From assembly GCA_963576735.1 (NCBI GenBank), contig OY755198.1:4960001-5024000 (forward strand): a stretch of 64,000 bases of DNA, in the 5' to 3' direction. Position numbers and translations under genes: made by a program. The notes beneath the pieces were generated by a model that saw only the letters and a program-made list of their open reading frames with translations, ran no database searches and was not told where the DNA came from. The stretch comes from Bedellia somnulentella. Lineage: Eukaryota; Arthropoda; Insecta; Lepidoptera; Bedelliidae. Of this stretch, positions 1-9,897 are shown in pieces; within the stretch, counting starts at the first letter, position 1, and each line of letters begins with the position of its first letter.

Positions 1-34
1 ATACAAATCAGTTTTCGCCAAGGACAAATATGAC

Positions 35-2137
35 GTGGGTACAGTACGAGGTTATGAAGCTCATATAGACTTGACAGTAGATCGATACTGCTACAAACGT
101 CCATACAGATGCACAACTGATGATAGAAAAGAAATTGAGAACCAAATATCAAAACTATTAAAAAAAAACTTAATTGAGGAATCATATAGCCCTTTTGCTG
201 CACCAGTCACCTTAGCATACAAGAAAGAAGATGGGAAAAGATCAAGATTGTGTATCGATTTCCGAGAATTGAATAAAATAGTTGTCCCTCAATCACAGCC
301 ATTCCCGTTAATTGAAGACTTGATGGTAAAGACGGTTAACTGTGAGTATTATTCCACTTTTGATATAAATTCAGCATTTTGGTCGATCCCCATGAGAATT
401 CAAGATAGATATAAGACAGCTTTCGTCACGCAAGAAGGCCATTTTCAGTGGACATGTCTTCCATTTGGTTTAAAGACGGCTTCAGCTATTTTCCAAAGAA
501 TATTGAGAAATATAATAAGAAAATATAATCTCTCAGATTTTGCAGTGAATTTTAGAGACGATATTTTGGTTTTTTCTAAAAGTTTTGAAGAACACATAAC
601 ACATATATCGAAACTACTAGACGCAATCTTAACAGAAGGATTTAGACTGAAATTCTCTAAATGTACCTTTGCAAAGGATCATGCCAAGTATTTGGGACAC
701 ATAATAAAAAAAAAATCGGTTACACCTCTCAAAGATTATTTAACAGCTGTCAGGAATTTCCCCATTCCAGAAACAAAGAAAAATATACGTCAGTTTCTGG
801 GAAAAGTAAATTTTTATCATAAATTTATACCACACAATGCAATAATCCTGGAACCATTACACAATTTGTTACGTAAAGATGTTAAATTTATATGGACTAA
901 AGAATGCCAAAAATCATTTGATAAAATAAAAGATTTACTATGCTCAAAACCAATTTTGAAAATATTTGAACCAGAACAACCAATAAAAATATACACTGAT
1001 GCCAGCATTCAAGGCGTGGGAGCAGTGTTAAAACAGGAAGATGAAAACGGAATAAACAAGCCTGTAGCTCATTTCTCAAAGAAATTGACCGATACTCAAA
1101 AGAGAAAAAAGGCAATATATTTGGAATGTTTGGCGATTAAAGAGGCTGTAAAATATTGGCAACACTGGCTAATGAATAAAGAATTTATAGTATATTCAGA
1201 TCATAAACCACTAGAAAATCTTAACATCAAGTCTAGAACCGATGAGGAACTGGGCGATTTGACATATTACCTGTCTCAATACAATTTTAAGATAATATAT
1301 AATCCAGGTAAGTCAAATCAAGAAGCGGATTGCTTAAGTAGAAATCCAGTCTTAGAACATTATGAAAATACTGAAGATTTTTTGAAAGTTGTTAACCTAA
1401 TAAGCATGCAAGATATTAAAAAGGACCAAGAAACAAATCTATATATACAAGACGGAAAATCAAAATCATTTATACTGGAAAATAATATTTATTACAAAAA
1501 GAATAAAAGAGGAAAAAAAATCGTACTTTCAGAAGCATTTAGTAAAACACTAATTAAAAATGTACATTACTTTTATTGCCATATTGGGAGAACCCAAATG
1601 ATAAATAAAATAAATCCTTTCTATACAGCAAAGAATATCATCACAAATATCAAGAAACTGTGTGATGAATGTGATATTTGTATTAAAAACAAATCAAGAA
1701 GGAATCCAAAATTTGGTTTGATGTCCCATTTAGGCCCAGCAACACGTCCTTTTGAAATTGTATCGATTGACACAATTGGTGGCTTTGGAGGATCAAGATC
1801 TACAAAAAAATACTTACATCTTTTGGTTGACCATTTTACACGATATGCATACATTCTGACATCAAAAAATCAGAGCTCCAATGATTTTATCAAATTGGTT
1901 GAAAAAGTGACGCAAGACAATAACATAGATATGCTTTTAACAGACCAATATCCTGGCATAAATTCCAAAGAATTTAAAGACTTCTTAAAAAAGAAAAATA
2001 TAACAATGATATTTACTGCTGTGGACGCGCCATTTTCGAATGGTCTGAATGAAAGGCTGAACCAAACTTTAACCAATAGGATAAGGTGTAAAATAAATGA
2101 AAATGACAAAAAAACTGCATGGACAACTCATAAATAA
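35..2137 (+). CDS. pol: Gypsy pol: reverse transcriptase, RNase H and integrase (first part)
   Basis: This 700-residue open frame is the central part of a Ty3/gypsy polyprotein. The RT domain occupies about residues 30-260, with CIDFRELN, STFDINSAFW and LPFGLKTASAIF blocks. The catalytic box reads FRDD, where the family normally has an aromatic residue, an aliphatic residue, then DD. RNase H follows at about 320-440 (KIYTDAS, then YSDHKPL). The integrase has an HHCC zinc finger (HYFYCH, then CDECDIC) and a DDE core: D in VSIDTIGG, D in LLTDQ, E in NGLNERLNQ. The frame ends in foreign sequence at the tandem array. It was open at the window edge, so the first codon given is not a true start. 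Protease and gag lie upstream, outside the window. Confidence 0.9.
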   Translation: MGTVRGYEAHIDLTVDRYCYKRPYRCTTDDRKEIENQISKLLKKNLIEESYSPFAAPVTLAYKKEDGKRSRLCIDFRELNKIVVPQSQPFPLIEDLMVKTVNCEYYSTFDINSAFWSIPMRIQDRYKTAFVTQEGHFQWTCLPFGLKTASAIFQRILRNIIRKYNLSDFAVNFRDDILVFSKSFEEHITHISKLLDAILTEGFRLKFSKCTFAKDHAKYLGHIIKKKSVTPLKDYLTAVRNFPIPETKKNIRQFLGKVNFYHKFIPHNAIILEPLHNLLRKDVKFIWTKECQKSFDKIKDLLCSKPILKIFEPEQPIKIYTDASIQGVGAVLKQEDENGINKPVAHFSKKLTDTQKRKKAIYLECLAIKEAVKYWQHWLMNKEFIVYSDHKPLENLNIKSRTDEELGDLTYYLSQYNFKIIYNPGKSNQEADCLSRNPVLEHYENTEDFLKVVNLISMQDIKKDQETNLYIQDGKSKSFILENNIYYKKNKRGKKIVLSEAFSKTLIKNVHYFYCHIGRTQMINKINPFYTAKNIITNIKKLCDECDICIKNKSRRNPKFGLMSHLGPATRPFEIVSIDTIGGFGGSRSTKKYLHLLVDHFTRYAYILTSKNQSSNDFIKLVEKVTQDNNIDMLLTDQYPGINSKEFKDFLKKKNITMIFTAVDAPFSNGLNERLNQTLTNRIRCKINENDKKTAWTTHK

Positions 2138-2247
2138 AAGATGTTATTAAAGGAAAGAAAAATTTCGACACTGGCGGGGTTCGAACCCGTACTTGAACGT
2201 GTAAAAAAGAAACAAAGGATAGAGAAATTTCGCGCTGGATGCCAACT

Positions 2248-2320
2248 GACACTGTAGCTCAGTTGGCAGAGCGACGGGGGCGTATACCCGAAGGTCGCGG
2301 GTTCGAACCCCGCCAGTGTC
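2248..2320 (+). tRNA. tRNA-like sequence, array copy 1 (probable pseudo-tRNA)
   Basis: The 7-bp acceptor stem (GACACTG/CAGTGTC), 4-bp D stem (GCTC/GAGC) and 5-bp T stem (GCGGG/CCCGC with loop TTCGAAC) are all perfect. An A box (TAGCTCAGTTGG) and a B box (GGTTCGAACC) are present. The anticodon arm does not form the usual 5-bp stem and 7-nt loop: CGGG pairs with CCCG around an 8-nt loop, so no anticodon can be assigned. It may be a pseudo-tRNA or a SINE head with a working Pol III promoter. Confidence 0.55.
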
Positions 2321-2562
2321 GAAATTTTTCTTTCCTTTAATAACATCTTTTATTTATGAGTAATAATCCCCACATGAGGAATTCATGTCAAAAAACATTA
2401 AATTATGTGATAGTTAGGCGTTTCCAACATTTGCATTCTATCTGAAAAGGTAGACAAGTGGCCGTCCGAATTAGTTAAAATTCGGAGGTAGGAAACGCAA
2501 ACACTACTTGAACGTGTAAAAAAGAAACAAAGGATAGAGAAATTTCGCGCTGGATGCCAACT

Positions 2563-2635
2563 GACACTGTAGCTCAGTTGGCAGAGCGACGGGGGCGTAT
2601 ACCCGAAGGTCGCGGGTTCGAACCCCGCCAGTGTC
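2563..2635 (+). tRNA. tRNA-like sequence, array copy 2
   Basis: Identical to copy 1 and exactly 315 bp downstream. It has the same perfect acceptor, D and T stems and the same abnormal anticodon arm. Confidence 0.55.
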
Positions 2636-2877
2636 GAAATTTTTCTTTCCTTTAATAACATCTTTTATTTATGAGTAATAATCCCCACATGAGGAATTCA
2701 TGTCAAAAAACATTAAATTATGTGATAGTTAGGCGTTTCCAACATTTGCATTCTATCTGAAAAGGTAGACAAGTGGCCGTCCGAATTAGTTAAAATTCGG
2801 AGGTAGGAAACGCAAACACTACTTGAACGTGTAAAAAAGAAACAAAGGATAGAGAAATTTCGCGCTGGATGCCAACT

Positions 2878-2950
2878 GACACTGTAGCTCAGTTGGCAGA
2901 GCGACGGGGGCGTATACCCGAAGGTCGCGGGTTCGAACCCCGCCAGTGTC
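2878..2950 (+). tRNA. tRNA-like sequence, array copy 3
   Basis: Third copy at the 315-bp period, unchanged from copies 1 and 2. Confidence 0.55.
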
Positions 2951-3192
2951 GAAATTTTTCTTTCCTTTAATAACATCTTTTATTTATGAGTAATAATCCC
3001 CACATGAGGAATTCATGTCAAAAAACATTAAATTATGTGATAGTTAGGCGTTTCCAACATTTGCATTCTATCTGAAAAGGTAGACAAGTGGCCGTCCGAA
3101 TTAGTTAAAATTCGGAGGTAGGAAACGCAAACACTACTTGAACGTGTAAAAAAGAAACAAAGGATAGAGAAATTTCGCGCTGGATGCCAACT

Positions 3193-3265
3193 GACACTGT
3201 AGCTCAGTTGGCAGAGCGACGGGGGCGTATACCCGAAGGTCGCGGGTTCGAACCCCGCCAGTGTC
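3193..3265 (+). tRNA. tRNA-like sequence, array copy 4
   Basis: Fourth copy at the 315-bp period, unchanged from the earlier copies. Confidence 0.55.
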
Positions 3266-3507
3266 GAAATTTTTCTTTCCTTTAATAACATCTTTTATTT
3301 ATGAGTAATAATCCCCACATGAGGAATTCATGTCAAAAAACATTAAATTATGTGATAGTTAGGCGTTTCCAACATTTGCATTCTATCTGAAAAGGTAGAC
3401 AAGTGGCCGTCCGAATTAGTTAAAATTCGGAGGTAGGAAACGCAAACACTACTTGAACGTGTAAAAAAGAAACAAAGGATAGAGAAATTTCGCGCTGGAT
3501 GCCAACT

Positions 3508-3580
3508 GACACTGTAGCTCAGTTGGCAGAGCGACGGGGGCGTATACCCGAAGATCGCGGGTTCGAACCCCGCCAGTGTC
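3508..3580 (+). tRNA. tRNA-like sequence, array copy 5
   Basis: Last copy. It has one substitution (GAAGATCGC for GAAGGTCGC) in the variable region, and GAAAAATTTTT instead of GAAATTTTT directly downstream. Confidence 0.5.
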
Positions 3581-3663
3581 GAAAAATTTTTCTTTCCTTT
3601 AATAACATCTTTTATTTATGAGTAATAATCCCCACATGAGGAATTCATGTCAAAAAACATTAA

Positions 3664-4106
3664 ATTATGCATGGACAACTATTGCACAAAAATGTGTAGA
3701 AAGATACAACGAAACGGAACATACAGTTACTAAGTTTACTCCAAAATATCTTTTGGAAGGAGAGAAAATGGATATTTTGCCACTGGAATTTAAATCAAGA
3801 TGTACAGAAGAAGATCTAAAAAAAGACAGAGAACTAGCATTAAAAAATTCAATAAAATCCCATAACTATAATAAAAAAATATACGATCTAAAAAGAGAAG
3901 ACTATAAATTTGGAGTGGGTGATAAAGTATTTATAGAAAATGGAAATCGGCTAAATAGGAAGAAAATGGATGAATTGAGGATTGGGCCATATAAAATCCT
4001 AAGAAGGATTTCAAATTCTATTTACGAGGTTGATGTTGGACATAAGAAGGCGGAGTCAAACTTATACCATATCACAAAGTTAACTCCAATAGTGAATAGC
4101 TTTTGA
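3664..4106 (+). CDS. pol: Gypsy integrase C-terminal part
   Basis: This continues the integrase after the tandem array. The duplicated GCATGGACAACT lets the frame resume exactly where it was broken (AWTT, then IAQKCVERYNETEHT). It covers the end of the catalytic core and the C-terminal domain, with a beta-barrel-like segment FGVGDKVFIENGN and IGPYKILRRISNSIYEVDV. It ends with TGA at 4104-4106. The apparent ATG at 3618 lies inside the array and is not a real start. Confidence 0.85.
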
Positions 4107-4137
4107 ACGAACAATCATCACGATGTTGTTCTCTCCG

Positions 4138-4148
4138 AGGGTGGGAGA
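4138..4148 (+). other. Polypurine tract of the first gypsy element
   Basis: GAGGGTGGGAGA lies just upstream of a TGTAAAGG LTR start, the usual position of the plus-strand primer. Confidence 0.6.
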
Positions 4149-4408
4149 TGTAAAGGATATCACCTCTTTACTTCCTGTTTCTTAGTGTGTATGAAATCAT
4201 TATTATCTATGAAACTATTAGCTGTCAGTGTGACGTGATATAGATTTTAGAAGGAAAAAGTTAGAATATGAATCTTTAGAAAACCGTGAAAAACATTGTA
4301 AAATGTTATAGTTAAAATATTATTTAATTAGAAGTAAAGGCTTTAAATATTGTTTTTTGTTATTTCAGAAAACACAATTTCGTCTTTATTTCATCTGAAC
4401 TAATATCA
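4149..4408 (+). repeat. Putative 3' LTR of the first gypsy element
   Basis: Starts TGTAAAGGATATC directly after the purine tract and can end at ...AATATCA. No second LTR is in the window to fix the end, so the 3' boundary is a guess; the LINE tail at 4412 sets the latest limit. Confidence 0.5.
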
Positions 4409-4411
4409 TTA

Positions 4412-4745
4412 TATACATACATATTCTCACGCCGTTAGTTCCCATTGGGGTAGGCAGAGACTATCGATCGCCACTTTGTACGATCCTGGCAAACCTCTCT
4501 AGCTTCATTCACATCCATCAATCTTTTCATACATGCTCTTTTATTCTTCATACTTCGGACACCTGCCTTTTGAGCACATTTTCTGTTTGATCTAAATGTG
4601 TCCTCCGAGGTCGTCCTCTACTAACATTACCTTCCACATTGGCTCTATAGATCTCTTTCACCAATTTACTGTCATCCATCCTCTCTGTGATACATCCCTC
4701 AATAGGTACGTGTCTTATCGCGATCTTGATTGTGTTCAAGTTTTT
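4412..4745 (-). mobile_element. RTE-like LINE, 3' end of RT ORF and (TATG)n tail
   Basis: Read on -, the sequence encodes the typical C-terminus of an RTE-like LINE ORF: ERMDDSKLVKEIYRANVEGN, then GRPRRTHLD. Farther on, in another phase, come KRLMDVNEAREV and RTKWRSIVSAYPNGN before a stop. The 3' end is GGCGTGAGAATATGTATGTATA, a tetranucleotide tail typical of RTE elements. It is 5'-truncated and frameshifted. A second fragment lies at 58172-58290. Confidence 0.65.
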
Positions 4746-4853
4746 TTAAAAAATCTGAGCGCTGACCTCTAGACCCCGTTATCTTTGTAGCATTTTGGTG
4801 GCACCTGATTTTAGTGATGGGGTAATTGATAACTTATCCCAAGCACATAAGCT
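4746..4853. other. Short unexplained flank of the complete gypsy element
   Basis: No gene seen. The last bases (AAGCT) supply the left copy of the 4-bp target duplication AGCT of the adjacent element. Confidence 0.5.
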
Positions 4854-6109
4854 TGTAACGTTATTTCTAACTCCTGGGATGCTGTACCCAGAAGCCAGAA
4901 ATAACTAAAGAAAAAAAAAAAAAAAAGAAGGAAACGGAAGGTTAGATAATAAATGAAAGATATATATATCACAACAATATTTAATAATAAAAAAAAAATA
5001 CACTAAAAAAAACTCCTAATAAAATAATCCCCTAACTTAACAAAATTATAATATAAAACCACTCAGCTTTTAAAACCAGCTCCTGCTGCGATGGGTGGCT
5101 CAACAGTGAGGGTTGTGATTCCAACTTGGTTGCGACTCCGGATAGGCCGTCGGTGAATGCAGCTCGAAGACAAAGGGGCTGCGACTCCAGGAAGCCCGTC
5201 GATAAAGGCAGCTGAAGAAGGGGCTGCGGCTCCGTGAAGCTTACTTCGAAGAAAAGGGGGCAGCTCGAGAATAAGGGGCTGCTTTTCCAAACGGGTATGA
5301 ATAAAATCAGTCCAGAATATCTCCCGTTCTTTCAATTTCTTCCAAAAATAATGATCAATATCGACTTCGGTAATGGGTCTTTAGTGTCCAATTCCAATCT
5401 TGTTTCAGAATTATGCCACCCATCGCCCCAGGAGCTGAATATATACCAACATCTGCGAACAAGCATGACAAATTTAAAATTTTGAAATAACAAATATTCC
5501 TTAAAGGAGGTATCAAAGAAAGTAGTCTGAAGTACAAGGAGAGATTTTACTCATTTAGAATTATATATTAGAAAACAAAATAAGGAAAGACAATAAATTA
5601 AGAACATTATCTATCCACTTACAATATTAAACAATACATTCATATTAAAATTATACAAAAGTTTAGAAAATTAAATTAAATAAATTGTAAGTCTACAACC
5701 TAACACTAGCAGCCTTCTTTCAGAAAACTAATGGTTGAGAGGAAATTTAGAAGAATAAAAATTAATATCTGACAATAAACAATATTGTCAAAACGATTAT
5801 TTTCGAGAAAAATCTGGAAGTGATTGGACATAGGCTCAAAGATAAATGTATTGAGAATACTCTACTAATATCTATATTGCGAATAGAAATAACGGCAGTG
5901 TAGTGAAAATGGTGTGTGTGTTCAAAGTGTGTCGTGCAATATAAATGTATATTACATAGTGTGAAATATTAATAAAAATATGTGTGTAAAACGTGGTTTA
6001 CATTAAATTCCCTAAATCCTTTTCAGAATAAGTGTCTGATAAAAAAAGGTAAGTCAAACATCATGAACTGTTCCACATCTCACATACATAACACAAAATG
6101 TACATTACA
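4854..6109 (-). repeat. 3' LTR of complete gypsy element
   Basis: On + it reads TGTAACGTTATTTC...ATGTACATTACA, so it has TG...CA ends. It matches 11403-12658 almost base for base. Open frames inside it (for example on - near 5063-5335) occur in both copies and look incidental. Confidence 0.95.
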
Positions 6110-6699
6110 TACATTCCCCTTTCCCCCGGAAAAAAAAAATTTCGAAGATTTTTTTTTTTTTTAATTAGGTTGAAATCCACACATTCAAATAGAAAAACTT
6201 TCATACTTCATTCTTACAAACGTGAGTACTGTTCACATTCAATGACAAGTACTCTTCATAGGACTCAACCTATTAATGACGATTAGGCTTTTTTAAAGAG
6301 TTGTCAGCCGCTCATTCTAATAAATCCCTAAGTAACATAACTTATGTACAACACTAAGCTTCAAAGCTTAAGAAAAAAAATAACACCTTTGAAGTGGTGT
6401 TAAAACCTTAAAACAACAATGTCAAGTAACATTGGAATTATATAATTGTTACATAAAAAGGTAACACCTTAAGAGTGGTGTTAAAACCTTAAAGAGCATT
6501 GAAATTACTTAATTGTCCATTAAGTAGAGTAAGGTAATTAATAAACCTTACGAAATTGTTAACACATTAGCATAATATAAAGAAAAATAATTAAACATCT
6601 TGACACAACCAAAATAACGAATAAAATAAAGATGATGACATATTGATAATCATTAAATAAAATAAAGAAATACTATGTGCAAAAAGAAAATTAAAAATC
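6110..6699 (-). other. Gypsy 3' untranslated region with PPT and hairpin repeats
   Basis: No gene. The inverse of TCCCCTTTCCCCC at 6115-6127 is a polypurine tract beside the 3' LTR. Two copies of a short hairpin unit (AACACCT...GGTGTTAAAACCTTAA) lie at about 6382-6414 and 6464-6496. They could be structured RNA, but no function is known to me. Confidence 0.6.
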
Positions 6700-9600
6700 T
6701 TAAGCTTTTATGTCTTTGATATGCCATTTACCTCTAGAACCATTTGGGTCTTCTAAGAGGTATACCAAAGGGGAAAACTTTTCAATTACTTTACATTTCA
6801 GGTATTTGGGAGCAAGTTTGGAGCTAAAGTAATTGCCAGCATTACTCTGAACGTAATTCCTACGCCAAACAGTATCACCTACATTAAATTCCTTAGGAGA
6901 TCGACGACGGTTGTAATGAGTTGAATTCTTTTCATGAGCAATATGAAGAGCCCATTGAACTTTATCAAAACAAGAGGAAAGGTAACCAATGTTTTGAGCA
7001 TATATATCCCTAGGCAGAAAAACTAACTCATCTAAATTATTAAATTGAGTATAAGAAGAACCACATGTAACTATTTCACGACCATAGACTAAAAATGAAG
7101 GGCTATAACCAGTTACAGAATTAACAGTGTTATTTAAAGCGGCTTGTACCATAGGTAAATGAATATCCCAAGATCTATGGTCATTTTCTACTAAAGATGC
7201 AAGGGCTGTAATGATAGTTTTGTTATACCTTTCTGTAGGGTTGATTTGGGGACAGTAGCGTGGAATATAAGATATAAAAGGTATCTTATATTTTTCTAAC
7301 AACCTTTGAAATTCATGGCTTTGAAAATGTGAACCATTATCCATAATAATGGTTTGAGGAACACCATGTACTAGAAATACATAGTTTTCGAGGTTAGAAA
7401 TAATATTAGCTGAAGTAGACCTTTTTAAAGGAAAAAGAAGAGAGTATTTTGTAAATAAACAATTAACAACTAAAATAAATTGATTACGACGACGAGACAT
7501 AGGAAGAGGTCCGATTAAATCTAGCGACACAGTTTGGAACGGTCTCGAACAAATTTTTGGCTTACCCATAATACCATATGGGGAATGGTTTGAATGTTTG
7601 CAAGCAAGACATTTTTCACAATCACCAATAAAATTAGCAATATCTCTAAACATTCCTGACCAATAATATGTAAGACTTAACTTCTTAAATGTTTTAAAAA
7701 TACCTAAGTGTGGACTACTAGGAGAACCGTGAGCGGAATCAATAAGTAACTTCCTTTCTCTAGGAGGTGGAACAATTTTCCAAATGAAATCCTCATTAAT
7801 GGAATTAGGATCAATACAACAACGAAGAAGATGGTTGTCCTTTATACAATAGTTGGGATATTGTTCAGGATTATTCTGACAGCCTAAATAAAGTTTATTG
7901 TATTTCTCAACAGCTAACTGAAAATGTTGAGGAACGTTGGCAACAGGTGCCACATTAAGAAGACAATTAACATTGGCCGGAGTATCCTTAGATCGAGAGA
8001 GTAAGTCAGGTACTACGTTTTCTTTGCCTTTCTTATGTTTTAAAACAAAATTAAATGTTGATAATCGAAGTGACCAACGAGCTAACCTACCAGTTGGATT
8101 AGACAAATTAAGAAACCATTTAAGAGCAGAATGATCTGTATAAACAACAAATTGTTTGCCATTGTCCAAATAACAACGCCAATGCTCCAGAGCAGTGATT
8201 ACCGCCAAAGTTTCTCTTTCTGTAGTAGAATAATTCCTTTCATGCTTATTAAGAGAACGACTCATATAGGCAATAACCACTTCTCTGTCATCTTTCATTT
8301 GAGTTAACATCGCACCAATTCCAGTGTTTGATGCATCACAATGCACTGCAAACGGGAGACTGAAATCTGGACAAGCTAAAATAGGAGTAGTAACCAAATG
8401 GTTTTTCAAAGTAAGAAACGCTGAATCTGCTTCAAAAGTCCAAATAAATTTAGGAGCATTTTTGCCCGAAGACGTGAGTTTATTCAAAGGAGCTGCTATA
8501 GTGCTAAAATTAGGAATAAATCTACGAAACCAACTACAAGTACCTAAAAACCTACGAACTTCTCTTTTTGATGTGGGGATTGGGAAATCTAAAATAGCTC
8601 TAATTTTTTCAGGATCGGCGCGAAGACCATGCTCATCCACGATGTAACCTAAATACTTAAGTTCATTTTTGAAGAATTTACTTTTCTCAAAATTAATGGT
8701 AAGATTTGCATAAGTCAATTTTTCGAGAACTTTACAAAGTAAGGCTATGTGTTCTTCAAAAGTTTGACTTATTACGATTATGTCATCCAAATAACAAAAG
8801 ACCTTGTTCTCGAACTCTGGATTAAACAAAATATCCATCAATCTTTGTTGAGTAGCAGGAGCATTGGTTAAACCAAATGGCATGACCGTAAATCTGAACA
8901 TTCCACGACCAGGGGCATAAAATGCGGTCTTGTCACGATCAGCGCCATCTAACGGAATTTCCCAAAATGCTTTAGCTATGTCAATGCTAGAAAGAAATTT
9001 AGCCTGTCTAAGACTATCTAAAATTTCGCTGATAAAAGGTAGACTATAAGCGTCACGACGAGTAACAGAATTGAGTTTCCTACTATCAACACAAAAACGC
9101 CATTCTCCATTTTTCTTAGGAGTAATCAACACTGGGGATAACCAAGGACTTTCACACGGTTCAATCACATCCCATTGTAACATCTTATCCACCTCATTAA
9201 TAAGTGCCTTTTGCTTTTCAGGTGAAAGACGATAACAACGTTGTTTGATGGGAGGAGAGTTACCAGTATCAATCTTGTGAGAAATTAAAGTTGTACGACC
9301 TAATTTGCCTTTCCTTTCAAAAGATATATCCTTAAATTTTTCTATTATATTACTCGCTATGAGTTGTTGATCTGAAGAAAGATTCTCAAAAGGAAGAATA
9401 GACTTATCATGAGAGACAGTATTAACGACTAAGGGTTCGTTAAAATACTGAAATAAGACTTTAGGAACAAGTTGAAACTTTCTCCAAAAATCGACACCAA
9501 GAATAATAGAAGTAAGAATATTAGGAAAGACATAAGCTCTTATTACATAAGTCAAATTATTAAAAGAAATCGGAATATCCATGTAACCAAAAGATTCAAG

Positions 9601-9897
9601 TTTTTGATTACTTGCTGTGGCTACAAAAATAGGATTGGACTTGGACAAAGTGTAGCCTAATCTGATAAATTTTAAATGAGAATTATTACCTAGAATAGTG
9701 ATAGAACTACCACTATCTAAAAGACCAGAAAAAGATAAACCACCTACAGAAAAGTTAATGAAAGGACGATTGTAGTCTTTTTCTTCTGAGAAAGCAATAG
9801 AATGAGTTCTATATGAACCGAAGAATAGTTTAATAGTAGAAAGCCAATCGTTCCATTCATCAACGTTAAATTTATTAGTATCCAAGTCCGAAATTAG
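6700..9897 (-). CDS. pol: Gypsy pol: protease, RT, RNase H, integrase (-1 frame of gag)
   Basis: An uninterrupted polyprotein of about 1060 residues. Domain order: aspartic protease (LLDSGSSITILG, about 55-66); RT at about 215-480 with CVDSRKLN, MPFGLTNAPAT and FCYLDDIIVIS; RNase H with AVHCDASNTG; integrase zinc finger with two His and CEKCLAC; DDE core (D in VSLDLIGP, D in IIMDNGS, E in NPTERYNK); and a C-terminal GDTVWRRN segment. The frame has no AUG near its start: the first candidate codon at 9885 is TTG. It joins the gag frame by a -1 shift at the AAAAAAC heptamer at 9897-9903, so the protein is probably made as a Gag-Pol fusion. Confidence 0.93.
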   Translation of the reverse strand, partial: LISDLDTNKFNVDEWNDWLSTIKLFFGSYRTHSIAFSEEKDYNRPFINFSVGGLSFSGLLDSGSSITILGNNSHLKFIRLGYTLSKSNPIFVATASNQKLESFGYMDIPISFNNLTYVIRAYVFPNILTSIILGVDFWRKFQLVPKVLFQYFNEPLVVNTVSHDKSILPFENLSSDQQLIASNIIEKFKDISFERKGKLGRTTLISHKIDTGNSPPIKQRCYRLSPEKQKALINEVDKMLQWDVIEPCESPWLSPVLITPKKNGEWRFCVDSRKLNSVTRRDAYSLPFISEILDSLRQAKFLSSIDIAKAFWEIPLDGADRDKTAFYAPGRGMFRFTVMPFGLTNAPATQQRLMDILFNPEFENKVFCYLDDIIVISQTFEEHIALLCKVLEKLTYANLTINFEKSKFFKNELKYLGYIVDEHGLRADPEKIRAILDFPIPTSKREVRRFLGTCSWFRRFIPNFSTIAAPLNKLTSSGKNAPKFIWTFEADSAFLTLKNHLVTTPILACPDFSLPFAVHCDASNTGIGAMLTQMKDDREVVIAYMSRSLNKHERNYSTTERETLAVITALEHWRCYLDNGKQFVVYTDHSALKWFLNLSNPTGRLARWSLRLSTFNFVLKHKKGKENVVPDLLSRSKDTPANVNCLLNVAPVANVPQHFQLAVEKYNKLYLGCQNNPEQYPNYCIKDNHLLRCCIDPNSINEDFIWKIVPPPRERKLLIDSAHGSPSSPHLGIFKTFKKLSLTYYWSGMFRDIANFIGDCEKCLACKHSNHSPYGIMGKPKICSRPFQTVSLDLIGPLPMSRRRNQFILVVNCLFTKYSLLFPLKRSTSANIISNLENYVFLVHGVPQTIIMDNGSHFQSHEFQRLLEKYKIPFISYIPRYCPQINPTERYNKTIITALASLVENDHRSWDIHLPMVQAALNNTVNSVTGYSPSFLVYGREIVTCGSSYTQFNNLDELVFLPRDIYAQNIGYLSSCFDKVQWALHIAHEKNSTHYNRRRSPKEFNVGDTVWRRNYVQSNAGNYFSSKLAPKYLKCKVIEKFSPLVYLLEDPNGSRGKWHIKDIKA

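Larger units (their letters stand above)
2131..3663 (+). repeat. Five-copy 315-bp tandem array inserted in gypsy integrase
   Basis: Near-identical units repeat with a period of 315 bp. Each carries a 73-nt tRNA-like sequence followed by about 85 nt ending ...ACATTAAATTAT. The array is flanked by the same host sequence, TGCATGGACAACT, at 2116-2128 and again just after 3665. That is a 12-13 bp target-site duplication, which suggests LINE-type target-primed insertion. The first 60 bp (2133-2190) are an inverted copy of the 3' half of the tRNA-like sequence plus its downstream flank, so the array starts with a snap-back. The copies differ very little; the last has GAAGATCGC for GAAGGTCGC and two extra A residues. 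Confidence 0.9.
1..4408 (+). mobile_element. Ty3/gypsy retrotransposon, 5' part outside window, interrupted by tandem array
   Basis: The pol frame is already open near the window edge. It runs RT, RNase H and integrase and is followed by a purine-rich tract and a putative 3' LTR, so only the 3' portion lies here. The integrase frame stops at 2137 and resumes at about 3664, because a 1.5-kb tandem array was inserted with a 12-13 bp target duplication. The two halves are otherwise open, so the element may have been intact when the array arrived. Gag and the 5' LTR are not in the window. Confidence 0.85.

Noticed and set aside
2398..3291. Three identical 87-codon open frames on - (with GFEPATFGY)
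   Set aside because: They are antisense translations of the tRNA-like repeats; the GFEPAT motif is a known artefact of reading across a T arm.
2131..3663. CRISPR-like regular repeats
   Set aside because: Whole 315-bp units repeat without unique spacers, in a eukaryotic retroelement.
5063..5335. 90-codon frame on -, repeated at 11613-11885
   Set aside because: Lies in both LTRs of the gypsy element; no motif, duplication follows from the LTRs.
8324..8647. 107-codon frame on + inside gypsy pol
   Set aside because: Opposite strand of a well-supported polyprotein.
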